Of a stretch of 64,000 nt of DNA, positions 12,180 through 25,309 are shown piece after piece. Positions within the stretch are counted from its first letter, which is position 1. The number at the start of each line of letters is the position of its first letter. The stretch is from Schistosoma haematobium (Eukaryota > Platyhelminthes > Trematoda > Strigeidida > Schistosomatidae), in contig NC_067200.1 in the NCBI RefSeq assembly GCF_000699445.3, forward strand, positions 19,395,003 to 19,459,002, given 5' to 3'. The notes under the pieces are model-generated. The model did no database searches. It saw nothing but the letters and a program-made list of their open reading frames with translations, and was not told the origin of the DNA. The position numbers and the translations under genes were made by a program.

Positions 12180-12735
12180 ATGTTAGTGAGAAGGATGCTT
12201 TGATGATCCTTGGTTAATGAGATTCCCATAAGTGCTTTTTGTGCTTGTCCGGATAGCATCAGTGCAACTGCTTGTGTATGTGTAGGATGTTGTTCTTCAT
12301 GGCAGGAGTATAACAGCAGCTCTCTTGAAGCTAGACTTTGGTATCAAACCTGCGTCTAATATGTTACACTGATTGCAAACACCTCATGGTCGCATCTTGT
12401 CATTTCGTCTGCAAGTCGAATGACTCTCCCGGTCTCCTACATTGTACGAACATTCCACGAACCTGAATTAACGGTCGCCTGAATGTCGGAAGAGACATCA
12501 GCCTCGGGAATTCCGAAGGTTCTTGGCTTTCATCATGAGATGTCATAACTCTTCTAAATGAAGATCTACCAAATCCCAGGTTAGAATTTAGATGGATTGA
12601 ATTACTATTTCTGATCAGCGATTTTCAATGAGTTTCGCTTCTACTGGATGGGTTCACTAACCCCATGTCCAACAGTCCAATTTATCTGGGGGTGGGATAG
12701 GCAGTAGCACCAGAGGGACTCCGGGCGGAGATACT
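12180..12735 (-). pseudogene. RTE-like LINE 5' end, endonuclease remnant
   Basis: On the minus strand, a 5' leader (about 12735 to 12600) is followed by degenerate coding sequence. Three blocks are recognisable in order: QVRGMFVQC-like (the start of the apurinic endonuclease, about 12475), a middle block with a GHEE-like position before HTQ at about 12300, and LMLS-like followed by RIIKASF at about 12200. This is the usual order at the start of RTE-clade ORF2. Frames are broken by stops and indels. This is the only clear endonuclease segment in the window; the other RTE pieces are 3' ends. Confidence 0.6.
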
Positions 12736-13308
12736 TCACGACAATACGCAGGCTTGTTCAATACTCAAAATAAACATACATTTTGTCAACAGTAGAATGT
12801 CCTCACAGGAACTTATAGAGAAATCTGCTAATACGTTTATCATATAACTTTCCGGCTATAAAATGTCTAATGATACATGATGAAGACAAACCAACATTCA
12901 CTGAATTATATATGAAATGACTTAAATAAAAATATATGTGAATTGTGCAGTCAATACAGTTTCATGTGAACTACAGTTTTCTGTAATAAGAAGAGCAAAA
13001 TCCGATATTAGTTCGCAGACGCTGCGCCGTATATGTTAACCCATTTCCTGAAGTGCTCTCTTAGTTTGATTAATATTATATGATAAAGAGACTACAATCA
13101 GCATGATCCATCACAGTGTGAATGACCAACACACACAGGAAGTGACAACTAGGTGAGTCTCAAGTACTCGTGAGTAGTAATTGTCACTACATAGATTGAT
13201 AAACTGATGACGTGAATACCAGATGATTCCATGAGAAAACGACCACAAAACTCAAATGAAATTAGATGATAAATGGTCACAGTGTTTATTCATAGGTGAA
13301 ACGACACC

Positions 13309-14275
13309 GGCGAGACTCTAATTTAAGGACGACCTTTTAACGAATCTTAAGTGACCTTGACAATTATTAGCCAATCAGAAGACAGTTGGTATAAAGTGAG
13401 AATATATTGTAAGTAAGTAATGAATTACAGTAGATATCCTTCTTTTACATGATTTAAAAACTTGTTAAGGTTTGATAAAGGTTCAGAATTTCTGAATTCA
13501 TAATGCATATTATATAGAAACTTGTCCATAGGGTTAGTGGTTAGGGTTGTAGCCTGTAAGTAGACACATCTTCTCTAAAATCCGATGTAAACCGATCGCA
13601 TGTTAGCACCCTAATCCTAACCTAACCGTAACCTTAACCTAACCCTAATCTAACCCTAACCTTAACCTAACCCTAAATCGTAATCTAATCCTAACCTTAG
13701 CCTTAATCTAACCCTTACCCTAACCAAACCTAACCCTAAACCCTAATCTAACCCAAAAACCTTAACCCTAATCTAACCCTAACCAAACCTAACCCTAAAC
13801 CCTAATCTAACCCAAAAACCCTAACCTTAGCCCTAAACCCTAATCTAACCCTAACCATAAACCTTAACCTAACCGTTAACCCTAATTTTAACCCCAAACC
13901 CTAACCCTATGGACGAGTTTCTATACAATATGCATTATGAATTCAGAACTTCTGAACATTTATCAAACCTCAACAAGTTTTTAAATCATGTAAAAGAAGA
14001 ATATCCACTGTAATTCATTACTTTCTTGTAATATATTCTTACTTTATACTGTCTTCTGATTGGCTAATAATTGAAATTGCTCAAACGCTTCTCATTGGCT
14101 CGTCCCTAAATTATAGTTTCGCCGTCCCATCTGTTGTAACCTCTCATTAATCACCTACTCTCTAAAATCCGCTGTGAACCGATCGTATGTTAGCAGCGCG
14201 TGTTGAACTTGGCTCCGTGACCTTGAAATTGCTCAAACGCTTCTGATTGGCTCGTCCCTAAATTAGAGTCTCGCC
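13309..14275. mobile_element. Merlin-family non-autonomous element, 8-bp target duplication
   Basis: The element is 967 bp. Its ends are inverted repeats beginning GGCGAGACTCTAATTTA, about 24 bp with one or two mismatches. It is flanked by perfect 8-bp direct repeats ACGACACC at 13301-13308 and 14276-14283. Inside, two long inverted arms (about 13368-13535 and 13905-14075, roughly 170 bp and mostly identical) flank a TTAGGG-like array. No transposase is visible. The same termini bound the copy at 36323, which does hold a transposase remnant of the IS1595/ISXO2 fold, so assignment to Merlin is firm by linkage. Merlin elements make 8- to 9-bp duplications. Confidence 0.85.
13540..13905. repeat. 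Interstitial telomere-like repeats (CCCTAA/TTAGGG variants)
   Basis: About 300 bp of degenerate CCCTAA, CCTAAC and CTAATC units, opening with a short stretch in the opposite orientation (AGGGTTAGTGGTTAGGG at 13542). The array lies wholly inside the Merlin-type element. Schistosome telomeres use TTAGGG. Confidence 0.85.
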
Positions 14276-14324
14276 ACGACACCTGTGAATTGACAGCCAA
14301 AATACTAGTTATCACAGGTTGAAA

Positions 14325-14692
14325 TCATGAGTCAGTTGAAGCTAGACCACCATTGAAAACCTGGAAGCACTGGACGGCCGTTTCGTCCTGGTATGGGACC
14401 CCTCAGCAGTGCGCATCCACGACCCCGCACCACGCGGGGCTCGAACCCAGGACCTACTGGCCTCGCGCGCGAGCACTTAACCATTAGACCACTGAGCCGG
14501 CATCCAATGGTGTTAATGTCTAACTTCAACCAATCCACGAAGTTACGCCACCATACACCATTGTCTTCAGTGAGTTGTTATCTCACAACAGACCGGTTGA
14601 ACTCCACTGGTAACGGCTTCTCACTAGAACTCCAGGAGTTTTTCCTGAAGTCAGTCACTAGTGAGCAGTTGATTATTATCAGAATGGGTTTT
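14325..14692 (-). repeat. SINE-A, near full length
   Basis: The best long copy, about 370 bp. On the minus strand the 5' part begins around TTCTGATAATAATCAACTGC, followed by CTCACTAGTGACTGAC, a promoter-like leader, box A (GGCTCAGTGGTCTAATGG), box B (CTGGGTTCGAGCCCCG), the hammerhead and the tail. This copy defines the family layout used for the others. Confidence 0.85.
14367..14412 (-). ncRNA. Hammerhead (SINE-A), A9 changed
   Basis: Stem I GCACTG/CAGTGC, stem II GTCC/GGAC, GAAAC, the perfect palindrome ACGGCCGT as stem III, and GTC are all present. The first core strand reads CTGAGGG instead of CTGANGA, and loss of A9 should weaken cleavage. Confidence 0.7.
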
Positions 14693-14759
14693 GTTTATGG
14701 AACAGTGGTAATCCTCTACAAAAAACGAGAATATTACTCATACTTTCTCTGTGTGTAGG

Positions 14760-17286
14760 CGACTGTGAGTCACACAAACACATTATTATGAGGCGATGTT
14801 TTTTTTTAAAAAATTCTAAATAAGATTCATATTACGCCCACTATACATAATAGAGAACATAGAGTACCATATTATTTGATCAATGTGATGGAATGCGGTG
14901 ATAAACAACAACGAAGTTTAATCGTTGATATTTCTGTCAGTAACTGAGGTCAACAGAAATATGTTTTTTTTTAATTTAAGAAAATGGTCAGATTACTCAC
15001 ACTGAGATAAGAGACTAATAGATTATACTTTGAAAATGCTATAGGATGTAGCAGGAATGATAGAATGTGGTGTTGTGTTATTTTTATTTCGGAAAATTGG
15101 ACAAAATTCACAATGTTTTAGATCTTATTCTCAAGCGCACCTTATTGAAAGTCCTTAGCATTACTAAGCCAATTGAAGAAATTCGATCGAAATGTATCTT
15201 CCAACTGGGAAATTCCATTTCCGAGTGTGTGTAACCGTCTTCGTATTTGTGCTTTTGTGACCCTAATATTTTCAACGTCCGTGCCACTTCAATGGCGAAT
15301 AATCTATGTATTTTGGACATAACAACCGACCCTACATATCCTACGTTTGAAAAAAATATCTATTTTATAAAGTAGATCTGAAGCGGTATATGGATTTGTT
15401 CATTAGTATGTAGAGAAAATAATTTGTACTTTATCTGATACATTACAGTGTCATGTGTGTGGTTGGTCTTTCGTATTGAATTATCATACTGATGTAAAAA
15501 AATACATGAATATGAGCATGCGACTACCAGCAATCTTTAAAAATTAACATGCATTTATCAGTCAGTCAGTAACAACGTAGAACTTCGTACGTACATACAT
15601 CAGTTCGAGTTGCCACACCACCTTAGCACAGAGATGTATTTATTGTATGACTGTCTGAAGTATAAAATGACATGTTTGTCAGAGGGATTTGATGTACCGT
15701 TAAAACCGAGTAATGAATAATTCATGAGTGTGACAGTGAAATAAATTGTGAAACTAAATAAGGTAGAATCTTACGGGAATTGGTCTGTGGTGACGACTGA
15801 ACATGACGATAAAATATCGTGGAATATGAAGAAGTTTATAAATGTCATTTAAAGCATAATTTTTCAGTCCTGTGAGTTATACAAGATCTTCGTTTAGAAG
15901 AATTATGACTTCTCATGGTAAAAGTCGAGATTCTTTGGAAGTCACGATGATTATGTCCTAGATTGTGTTGAAATAAGAAGGTACAACATGTCAGTTCTCG
16001 GAATAAGTAAAACCCATTGGATACAAGCTGTGCAGGAAAAGATTGAATTCGAGAAATATACTGTTGTACTATAGTCATGCGTGAAAAGTAAACAATAAGT
16101 TCAGCTCTTTTATTAATGACACTTGTGTGTAATGAATTTTGCATTCATCGATATTCATTATCTATTACTTTGATAAAAGTGAACATGTCAATTCTGAATG
16201 AAGTGTATTAATCGCTATAGTCTGTCTTACTAAACATGAACTCCGTTTCGTACTCAATTCCATTCAGTTGATATTGACTAAAGTGTTTCTCAATCTTGAA
16301 ACGTTTGCAAATGCTGTTCATATGAAAAACGTTAGGTTGTGTGACACCAATGCAGAATAGCCTGATGAAAAACGAACAATAAACAAGCCATATAATACTG
16401 AATAAATCTTGTTAACCTTGAAATATTTACTTAACATGTTCATATGAAGAACTTGATGTTTCCATTGACATCAATGTAGAATTGTCTTATGAGAAATTGA
16501 CAGTGATTTTATGGGATTAGCCAACTATTCCAATAACTAGTGCTTCCGTGGATGCGATGAACTGAACAAACACCCAAGTGAACTTCTATCAAACCCTAGT
16601 GAATATGCTACATAATTATCTAAAAATACTTCGACTACATGTAATGATAATGAGTAACAATAATAATTTGATAATAGGCCAGACATTAGTGGGATAATTT
16701 TATGTATAATTGAAAACAATACTGATGTTCATGATTCCGCAAAATTATCCAACAACCGTTTATTCGATCACAGAATATGATACTCGTCGAAGCGATATTT
16801 TAGTTACTGTCGATATTATTTTGGAGCACGAAATTCAACATCACACTGCCAAGAATTACATTTTGCAATTATAACCAAATCATGAATAGTTTGGGCTACT
16901 TCCACTTCCACGAAAGTGTAGACTGTTAATCATTCAACAGTAATTGACTCATTACGTTTAGTGTGAACATATTCAAGTCCACTTCTACCTGACTAATGAG
17001 GAACTTTTTGTCTATTTTGATCGCTAAATTTATTTACAGCCAACGGTACAATGTGGTGGTCAAATGGGCTTTTTTGTGACTGTTCGGAAGTTACAATCCC
17101 ACATTCAACGATGATGGAGTCTAATCAAGACAGAATTTGTTACTTGGATTTTAACCTTTAAAATCAAAGCGATGCATCATTGGTAAACAGTTCATAAATC
17201 AATACAAGTAACAAAATGTTTGTTCGTGAAAATATAAGCACACATTTTGACCTACATTAAAAAAAACCCTCAGTTGAAACTATTGC
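14760..17286. other. No gene seen
   Basis: About 2.5 kb without recognisable repeat or convincing exon. Short open frames at 15108-15320 and 15845-16144 on the minus strand have no family signature or splice context I trust. Confidence 0.4.
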
Positions 17287-17645
17287 TAATCACTTACTTA
17301 CTTACTTACGCCTGTTACTCCTCGTGAAGGAGCATAGGCCACTCACCAGCATTCTCCATCCAACCCTGTCCTGGGCAATCCTTTCTAGCTCCGTCCAGTT
17401 GTAATTTATCGTTTTCATATCTGATTCTATTATCCGACGTAAAGTGTTCTTTGGCCTTCCACTTTTCCGCTTCTTTTCAGGATTCCAAGTTAGGGCTTGC
17501 CTCGTGATGCAGTTTGACGATTTGCGTAATGTATGTCCTATTCATTTCCATCGTCTTTTCCTAATTTCTTCTTCATCTGGAAGTTGGTTTGTTCTGTCCC
17601 ACAGAAGGCTATTGCTGATGGTATCCGGCCAATGGATGTTGAGTA
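17287..17645 (-). pseudogene. RTE-like LINE 3' end, 5'-truncated
   Basis: The minus strand encodes the C-terminal RTE block [14 protein letters not shown], then [10 protein letters not shown], and ends CGCCTGTTACTCCTCGTGAAG (plus view) and a (GTAA)4 tail at 17290-17312. Homology stops abruptly near 17645. Compare the longer copy at 40802-41668. Confidence 0.85.
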
Positions 17646-20270
17646 TATTGCTAATCATATCCAATATAATTTTGATCACTAGAGGCCTTGAAATTTCAAC
17701 CAACGGTGAATAAGTGTCAGCCTTTAGAGTACAACAGTCAGAAGTATATTGCATTACGATGAGTTCCTCTTCCACGATGAGTAGTTAACAATGGTCATAT
17801 AATTTTATGAAACGTGATGTTTCTAATGGTCACTTTAGATCGTCGAATAAGAAGGAAACAAACAAACAAACACTTAAAAAAATGTATATAAACACGATAA
17901 GGTCTAACAACAATTATTAACATTGTGAACAAGAAGATGAGGTGAGTGTTGACTGTATTAGTTAAAGCAAATGACTGTATTGTATGAATTTCAATTTGTT
18001 TCAATGAAATAATAAAGCTGTCTATTTTTTCTCTGAACCATTTCAGACATAACTTTGTAACTGGCCAATTTATACTGCTCTATTCCATCATCATATTAAG
18101 TTATAAATTCTTCGACTGTCATTACATTTGCATAAAACCTGAATTACAGTATTACGAAAAAAATAATTTTTGAAACTGATGCATATAAATATGTAAGTAA
18201 TCAGTCCGATTCCAATTCACATATTCAGTCTCATCACTATTATTATTCCCAGACAATCCGCTATAATCAGTCTCTTCCAGTTGTTCACGGTAGGTTTGAA
18301 ATGTTGGATGCTGATATAGTGAGTTGACTAAATTTTGCAATCGTGATACTAATCCATATGTTTGCATATAATCAGGAAATTGATGCAAAATTCCCGTTTA
18401 CGTTTTACGTTGTTCAAGTCACCAAATTCAAAATATACTCTTCTGGTAAGAGAATCATTTTTATCGAATTGAAATTGTTACCAAGTTTTGTTTATTCACA
18501 TTTCATTCCATGGACCAATGTTGTTTTAATTTTTTCAGTAAATCAGTTTTATGCCCTTTGAAGCATTCAAAACATCTACTGATATCTAATTTCTTTCAAG
18601 TTGTAAACAGTTTAAAATCTTACGGAAATTGAATTACAGTCCACGGAGCTCATTTTGTCTCCAGTTCATCTAAAAGTCTTTAATTCATTCTCTACAGATT
18701 GTCAATTGAATTTCATGTTTTCATTCGATAAACACAGGTATAATTTATATGCACGATCAAGACATCTTAAGAGGAATTGAAAATTATATGGGAGGCCGTT
18801 TTCATTCGTCATCTGAAATTTTGGATAAGCGTAAATACCTCTATTATCCGGTGATAATTTAATTTAGCCTTTCATTTCTCACGTTTATTTTGCATAAATA
18901 ATTCAATACATTATCTGATTAATTCATGAGGGTTGACCAGTACACAGTGATTAATTGGCTTGTGTGATTTGATGCCTTAAAATGTGTTCACAACACGTAT
19001 TCCTTACTGTCAAGTGAAAACGATGGTTCACTTCGAAATAAACACAAATTGATTGAGTATAAATAATAAATCGAACGAATTCAACTGAACACATGTACAA
19101 CAATAAACAATGTTGTGTGAGGAATCATCTTGGATTATGAAATCCCATGGACTACCAAATTGTATTCGATGACGTCCAAATGTTTTCTTTAACTTACTTC
19201 ACAAACAATTAATGTCTCTGAGTCACTATCTGTGGACTACATTTTTGACTATCATATTCGTATGGATCTAAAACCGCCATTCATAATAAGAATGACAGAT
19301 GATAAAAAATTACCATAAACAATGCACTGGTATAACATGATTGATTCGATCCGGAACAACTAGAACATCGAAATGAAGTTCACTCATTTTGTTCAGTTAT
19401 TGCATTTAGTGACATGAAAGTAGAATTTCTGAGTAATAATTAATTCAATTGAAGGAATACTGTTCAATTGGAATAACCCAATCTCAGAAAATGATTTTGT
19501 ATGTGTATTGTCATTTAGATATTACCGGTCTATTAGATTGTCTAAAGCTTTTAAAATCAACGCTTTGGAAGTAAAATATTCTTCTCAATTGGTTGGATTG
19601 AAACATTCATCATATCGATGAAATAACTATGAGTCTCCCATTGTAACTCTTATTTAATTGAACCGGTTTACTTAAATCTTGAAAGGAAGATAATAACTAG
19701 TGTACAAACTCACTCTCTGTGGATATCCATTATACATATATATATATATATATAAAAACACAAATATTTTTTACTTTCATTATTTCAGAGGAATTATTAG
19801 CTGTCAGAAAGTCTTTTTATCTAAAAGTTGATGATAAAAGTATGTATCCATAAAGTGATTATTTGATGACACATGAAATATTTAAACACCTACACCATCA
19901 TTCACAGTACTTGCTTACATATTTTCTATTCATTTTACATCCCAGAAAATTAGGAAGGGGGAATTATGTATGTGGAATCCATCGATTGTTTGTACACATT
20001 GATTGAGACTAGATTTGACGTACAATCAATAGATCCGTATGAATAAATTAGGCCAGAAACACATTTTACTTGTGTATAAACGAATGTACAGATACATCTT
20101 TGTCAACAGGTTTCAATGCTGCTTGATCAAAATTCTGTATTCTGAAATAAGTAAATTTGTGTTACTCACCACACGGTCATTCATAAAAATTATTTATTCA
20201 AATTAAGAAATCACCAAGACGAATAATCTGAAGCTATTCATTTCCTATCGTTACCGAACACTGATAAACT
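17646..20270. other. No gene seen; one (TA)n tract
   Basis: AT-rich. A TA tract lies at about 19735-19752. A polypyrimidine-AG at about 18523-18538 has no partner exon I could define. Confidence 0.4.
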
Positions 20271-20735
20271 AAATGCCCTGGTACGACCGAGAGTGGGGAG
20301 AGTCCGCTCTCCCTCTCGAAATGCTCTCACACGGCCACGCGTATATAGCCTCTGCCAGGGAAGTCCTACTCACTGCCTTCCCGTGTTGTTTACGAAAATG
20401 AGAGGACGAAAAGAGAATGTCCGGCGCTTTAACCGGATTCCAAACCAATGGTGCACATGGGCTCCAGTATCCTGAAGGAACAAATGGCGTATGAACCAAT
20501 TGTTGGTCACCGGCTTCCATGGGACTGCATCTCCTTACGATGCTCCACTGCCTTGTGGACCAGACCTTCAGGTCGAAGGCTCGGGAAGTGGCCCTCTCAG
20601 AAAACCACCTGCTTGGGTTTGGGCACCCGGGCAGTATCACAGCCCTCACGCATATCGAATGGTATTTGTATGGCGCATATGTATTTGGTGCCTCCTTGTA
20701 CCAATGCCTATGTGTTAAAATAAATAAATAATAAC
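20271..20735 (+). repeat. Dispersed repeat family D, with A-rich tail
   Basis: The least decayed copy of family D. It ends in TTAAAATAAATAAATAATAA at 20715-20734, which sets its polarity. Several overlapping open frames of 60-157 codons occur on both strands but are not kept in the other four copies, so none is called a gene. Confidence 0.75.
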
Positions 20736-23700
20736 CGACCACGTTACTATGTTCTATTTGTAAACAAACAAACCATCGCTAATTTCATGTGTACTAAGGG
20801 TCGATTTTTTCATGGTTAATTATAGAGAGTGTTGAGCAAATGTCAATACCTCCTCAATTATCAGATTTAGTTGGAAGCTTGATAATTTATTATTTCGATA
20901 TGAAAACGGGGTTGTAATACAGCTTCGAAACCTAGTTATCTGACATGTATATTTAAGGATGCATACTTGCTTCATTTACACGACATTCACTAGATTAGAT
21001 TTATTACGAATTCTACCAAAGAAAACATTTGAGATAATGAAGAAAATATATGCCTAAAACTGATCACTTTGCACATAGGCACATACACTTTCGCATCCAA
21101 CAACGACATGCTAATCACCAATACCTCAAATTCTAAATAACGATAGTCTTCTGCTTGCAGGTAATGCATTCTCAATGTAACTACTCTGCTACATCCGAAT
21201 GGGAAGATATCATTCTATTATGAGAACGTAAATTGCACAATTGAATAGTAATGTAGTGTTGTTTCATGTATTTTGCGATTTTATCTTCCTTTGCGCAAAT
21301 CAACACTGTCGAATGCATCAAGATACATTGAACACGATAGAAGGATATCAACATTTTTTTTAACGTACACACAGATTATACGACTCTTTTAATAATTCCG
21401 TAATGACACACTTTATTCTAGCACTTTTCTCTTAAAACAATGAATTATAGGAAGTGAAATGTTATCGATAGAAATTCTGACGTGTTTGAGCCGATTAAGT
21501 ACAAACAATCTATTTTATAGTACTTTCCAACACAGTCATTATCTGTCAAGCTCTACTACATATTCTGAAGTTCAGCTAATTGAAAATTTCATTGCCAAAT
21601 AATCTACGGGATAAATTGTTAAAACCTCGATTGTCTCTCAGAGTTTACTTGTTTGAATGTTAACATTTAGTACTTCATCAATTTGAAATACAACAGATGT
21701 GTGGTAACTAGAAAAGGCAGGTGAGATGAAAGATTTCATTTGTGTTGAATTGAATCGATTTTGATTGGTTCGAGGTAATCAGGAATTGTATGTACGGTAA
21801 TGGATGGGAGTGAGTACAGTAAGACAATTCCTCTACATGACAACAAATTCACGTGCTGCAGCATTACAGTTATTCACAATCACATTTCCATCAAGTGACG
21901 TAGATATTCATCTCACAGTGTAGCTCATCATTGCATGATAGATAGATCGTTCATTGGATTTCAGTGAAGTTGACAACTGAAGTGAGTCAGATTATCCTCG
22001 TGGACTAGATGAGTCGCACTCTTGAGTAAAGTGAGGAGATCAGTATGCTTACTGTGTAACTAGTTATCTTTGTGTAAGGTGATGTGAATGACGACACATT
22101 CCTTCAGTGTTTGGTTGGCTTTGATGAAGGCGGTTGTGTGTTGACAGATGTTTACTCAGACTTCTGTTACTTCTTTTCAGTTTTTTAAGGTGATTGACGA
22201 AAAGCGAAAGAAATCACAGTTTTTTGGATTGATTCGGTGCGTAGAAAAAGGTAACAAATGTTATTTACATTCTGATTTACACCGACCTACACAAGCAGTC
22301 ATGTGTTAGTCTAATATTAACTTCTTTATGTACGCTTTGATCACCACGTCAATACAGAAATTCGCTGTATTCCGTCATAATGATCTGATATTTCTTTCTT
22401 ACAATCTACATTATTCAGTAGTTTCATGTGACAACAGATTGGTTGAAGTGTCATTGAAGTGTTGATGAAAAACGTGTGAAATAAAATCTGAATGCTTCTG
22501 GTAAACTTATTGTTCAAACACTACTGTTTATTGAAAATTCAACGTGGATGATGTGTTTACACATCTTGAAGCGAAGTTTGAGCATCATATGTGATGATAA
22601 ATCAAGGCGCAAACTAGTCCTGAGAAAACCGCGTGTTTAGATCAAATCTTTTGAACAGTGAAGCATTGAATTTATCTGAATTTAAATCAAGTATCTGTGT
22701 CTTCATTCCAATAACTGTCATCCTTGTTAGTGTCACAAAATTGATGTACGTTGTTGCGATGAAATCGTATTGGTGTTGTCTCTGTTTTATATGGTGAATT
22801 CCGTAAATAATGAATTTTACAATACACGTCTGCTGACGCACGCCTAACCTGGTATACTGAGTAATATAACTATGGTGTGTGAATATCGTCATCACGGATA
22901 TTCAGAGAAGTCGTACCCATTTTTTAACAGTCGCTTGTTAAACAAAATCTCAGTTGTTTTCCTCTGTAAAATTTATTTCACAAGGTACGAAAACAACTGG
23001 AATAAATGTTCCTGGAAAATGGATCTAAAGTGGAACGTTAGTGGAGTATGAAGCTCTCGGGGGTATGTGATACCTTATTGTATCAGAAATGACTATTTTC
23101 ACAGTTGAATACATCCTTTTTCTTTCAAAAAATTGAAAATTTCATGTGCAATTTCATTAAATAGTTAAATGAAATTTAGCTATTAGTATCAAATGACGTT
23201 GTTCTATACGTGGATTCTCTGTTGATTCTATACAATGATGAAGGATGGATGTCCTTCACGTCCTCACATGGATAAAATTCACTTAAGCGTACATAATGTT
23301 ACAAAACAATAGATGAGATAATATATGTCAGTTAGGTGATTGTGCATTGATTTGGAAGTGTCCATAGTTTTTCAACTTGCTACATGTGATATTGAATTTT
23401 TCTGAGTTATTGAACTCGCAGAAACATTTCTTGAAATTGTAATTCACTTGGAAACAATTCCTTACTTTCCAAAATCTATAATTCATCTTGTTCATCCAAT
23501 GAATTGGACATGTAGACAAGTCAGGTGTTCAGATTTCGATATACCATAAGCAGAAGATACTTGTACAGTATCAAAAATACTCAGTAAGTGTTTCCTTTCT
23601 CAGTGATATGTATAGTGAGTAATCACAAACACCCTTCAGTTCGTCATGTGTTGGAGTATTGAAGTAACATCACTGCGACTGAGAAAATCATTCCATAATC

Positions 23701-24545
23701 TAATGTTCAGATTGACTTCAATATTCGTTGCATAAAATAGAATTTATTACCGATGAATTTTCATGATTCAACTAGTGTGCCGTGATAGCCGACAGCGCAC
23801 AGAGTATAATATAATCACATAGTTTGAAACATTCCATAACGATAGGTCGACTGAAATCTCTTACAGAAAAACGTCAGCGATGAATTGAAGAACAATGTCA
23901 CTCCTCCACTGTTTTTCGATCGAATTAACATAATGATAAGTGAATTGATTGTCTGGGGACAACTGACTTTCTTGCATGGATTTCCAAGTAGTCAGTGTGA
24001 GTGAGTTTACAATGTTATTTACCACTTTTCACATGTTGAAGTGGTATACAAGACACGTTTTCATCATCAGACTGATATCAATGAATGAAACTGAAAATCT
24101 GCTAGAAACTAAATGCAGTGGGGTTCGCTGAACCAGGTGACAGTATAGTGTATACATTTCTGAATGAGAACAGTCATCAAAATCTACCAAATCCGCACGT
24201 CAATACTTATCGTTGAACATTCAACTTAGTTTCATTCAGTTCCGAGTTGTTGTCGTGAGACGTGAATGACATGGTATGAACATGTTCTCTTTCTCATGAA
24301 TATGTACACTGAGTAATCATGTACACTTTTCAGTTTATCATGTGGTAGGGTATTAAAATACCATCTCCACAACTGAGAGAATCATTCCATAATGTAATGT
24401 TCAGATCAACTTTAATATTCGTTGAATAAAATGTTATTCATTTTGGATGTATTTTCATTCAAAGCCATGTAATGTGGATGTCAATGAAAGTGTGCTGAAT
24501 TTCGCATTGCGCAAGGTGATGACAAATTCCTAATGAATCATCATT
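20736..24545. other. No gene seen
   Basis: About 3.8 kb of unique-looking AT-rich sequence. Two similar stretches near 23600-23740 and 24290-24440 (both with AGTAATCA and ATCATTCCATAAT) suggest an old local duplication. No coding exon supported. Confidence 0.4.
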
Positions 24546-24549
24546 ATAT

Positions 24550-24928
24550 TGTAGCGTGGCGTCGAGTTGAGATTAACTATGAACACCGCTACCAAGAAAC
24601 ACGTGCCAAATAAATCAGAAGGCGTAGGTTGAACGTAACCAAAGAAACCCATAAAATCTCCGAGAAGCCAAATATCAGAAGGCAGTTAATGGACCAGGTC
24701 GAGTTATATTTACCGAGATCGTGCCAGGATACAACCTTGGTTACAGAAGGTAACCGAATTCGCGCGAAGTTACAATCGAAGTGTAAGTATAAGAATGGAA
24801 GCACAAAATAGCTGTTATTAGCACAGTCAAACAAAAGTACATTAAAACAAACACTGGTACAGTTGGTTATAATAATAATTGTTTTTATTAAACCAGTCGT
24901 GTTCTCGTGATAAACGTGAGTTACTACA
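24550..24928 (+). repeat. LTR-like repeat G, copy 1 (solo LTR candidate)
   Basis: The 379-bp unit starts TGTAGCGTGG and ends GTTACTACA, so it has TG...CA ends with a TGTAG/CTACA inverted pair. It is flanked by the 4-bp direct repeat ATAT (24546-24549 and 24929-24932). Size, termini and duplication fit a solo LTR of a Ty3-type element. A second, diverged copy lies at 27014-27375 in the same orientation. Strand is arbitrary. Confidence 0.6.
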
Positions 24929-25021
24929 ATATCATCAAGTTATGGTTATATGTTTTTATAATTCACTTATCTTTTGTTTGATAACTTGTTATGCAATCAC
25001 CCCACATTCTTTCCACTGAAG

Positions 25022-25170
25022 ATTGTCCAAAACATAATTCGAGTGAAACATGTCAAGACGCAAAACCATTGAATACAACGTGTTTTTGGTGTGAAACAGC
25101 CAATATGTGTACTACTACTAGCAATTATAAGGATATTCATGAATTCAAAGTAAATGGCTGTCGGAGTAAA
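25022..25170 (+). CDS. PSI-domain membrane protein, cysteine-rich exon
   Basis: The exon follows CATTCTTTCCACTGAAG and ends CGGAGTAAA|GTAAGT, donor phase 0. It encodes a secreted-type cysteine-rich segment whose pattern (C at DCPKH, C at ETCQD, then TTCFWCETANMC and GCRSK) fits the PSI fold of plexins, semaphorins, integrins and PTTG1IP-type proteins, in which CxWC followed by a further Cys is the hallmark. With the later exons it makes a small type I membrane protein: PSI-like ectodomain, Thr-rich linker, one transmembrane helix, short basic tail. Layout resembles PTTG1IP, but the tail is far shorter. The signal-peptide exon was not found upstream. An ATG at 24991 is in frame but gives no signal sequence and lies before the acceptor, so I do not use it as the start. 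Confidence 0.65.
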
Positions 25171-25293
25171 GTAAGTAATTGATAGACTTCACAGATTGTT
25201 TTCAATATTACCATTATTCTACATTGTAAATCTATTTACTCGGATGAATATTTTATTGCTACGAATAATTAATGATTTGTATTCTTCTCTCAG

Positions 25294-25309
25294 TGCATAA
25301 ATCAATGTA
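25294..25309 (+). CDS. Candidate micro-exon of the PSI gene
   Basis: A strong acceptor (ATTCTTCTCTCAG) at 25281-25293 opens a phase-0 frame reading CINQC, which would add the last PSI cysteines. The donor is weak (A|GTGTAT). Using it gives phase 1, which would match an acceptor at 25951. If no donor is used here, the frame runs 12 codons to TAA at 25330-25332, giving a short secreted isoform. Confidence 0.35.

Noticed and set aside
13540..13905. A true chromosome end or fusion point
   Set aside because: The array is internal to an element with terminal inverted repeats and an 8-bp target duplication.
20269..20742. 157-codon frame on the minus strand and several overlapping plus-strand frames
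   Set aside because: They lie in family D, whose other copies do not keep any of these frames.
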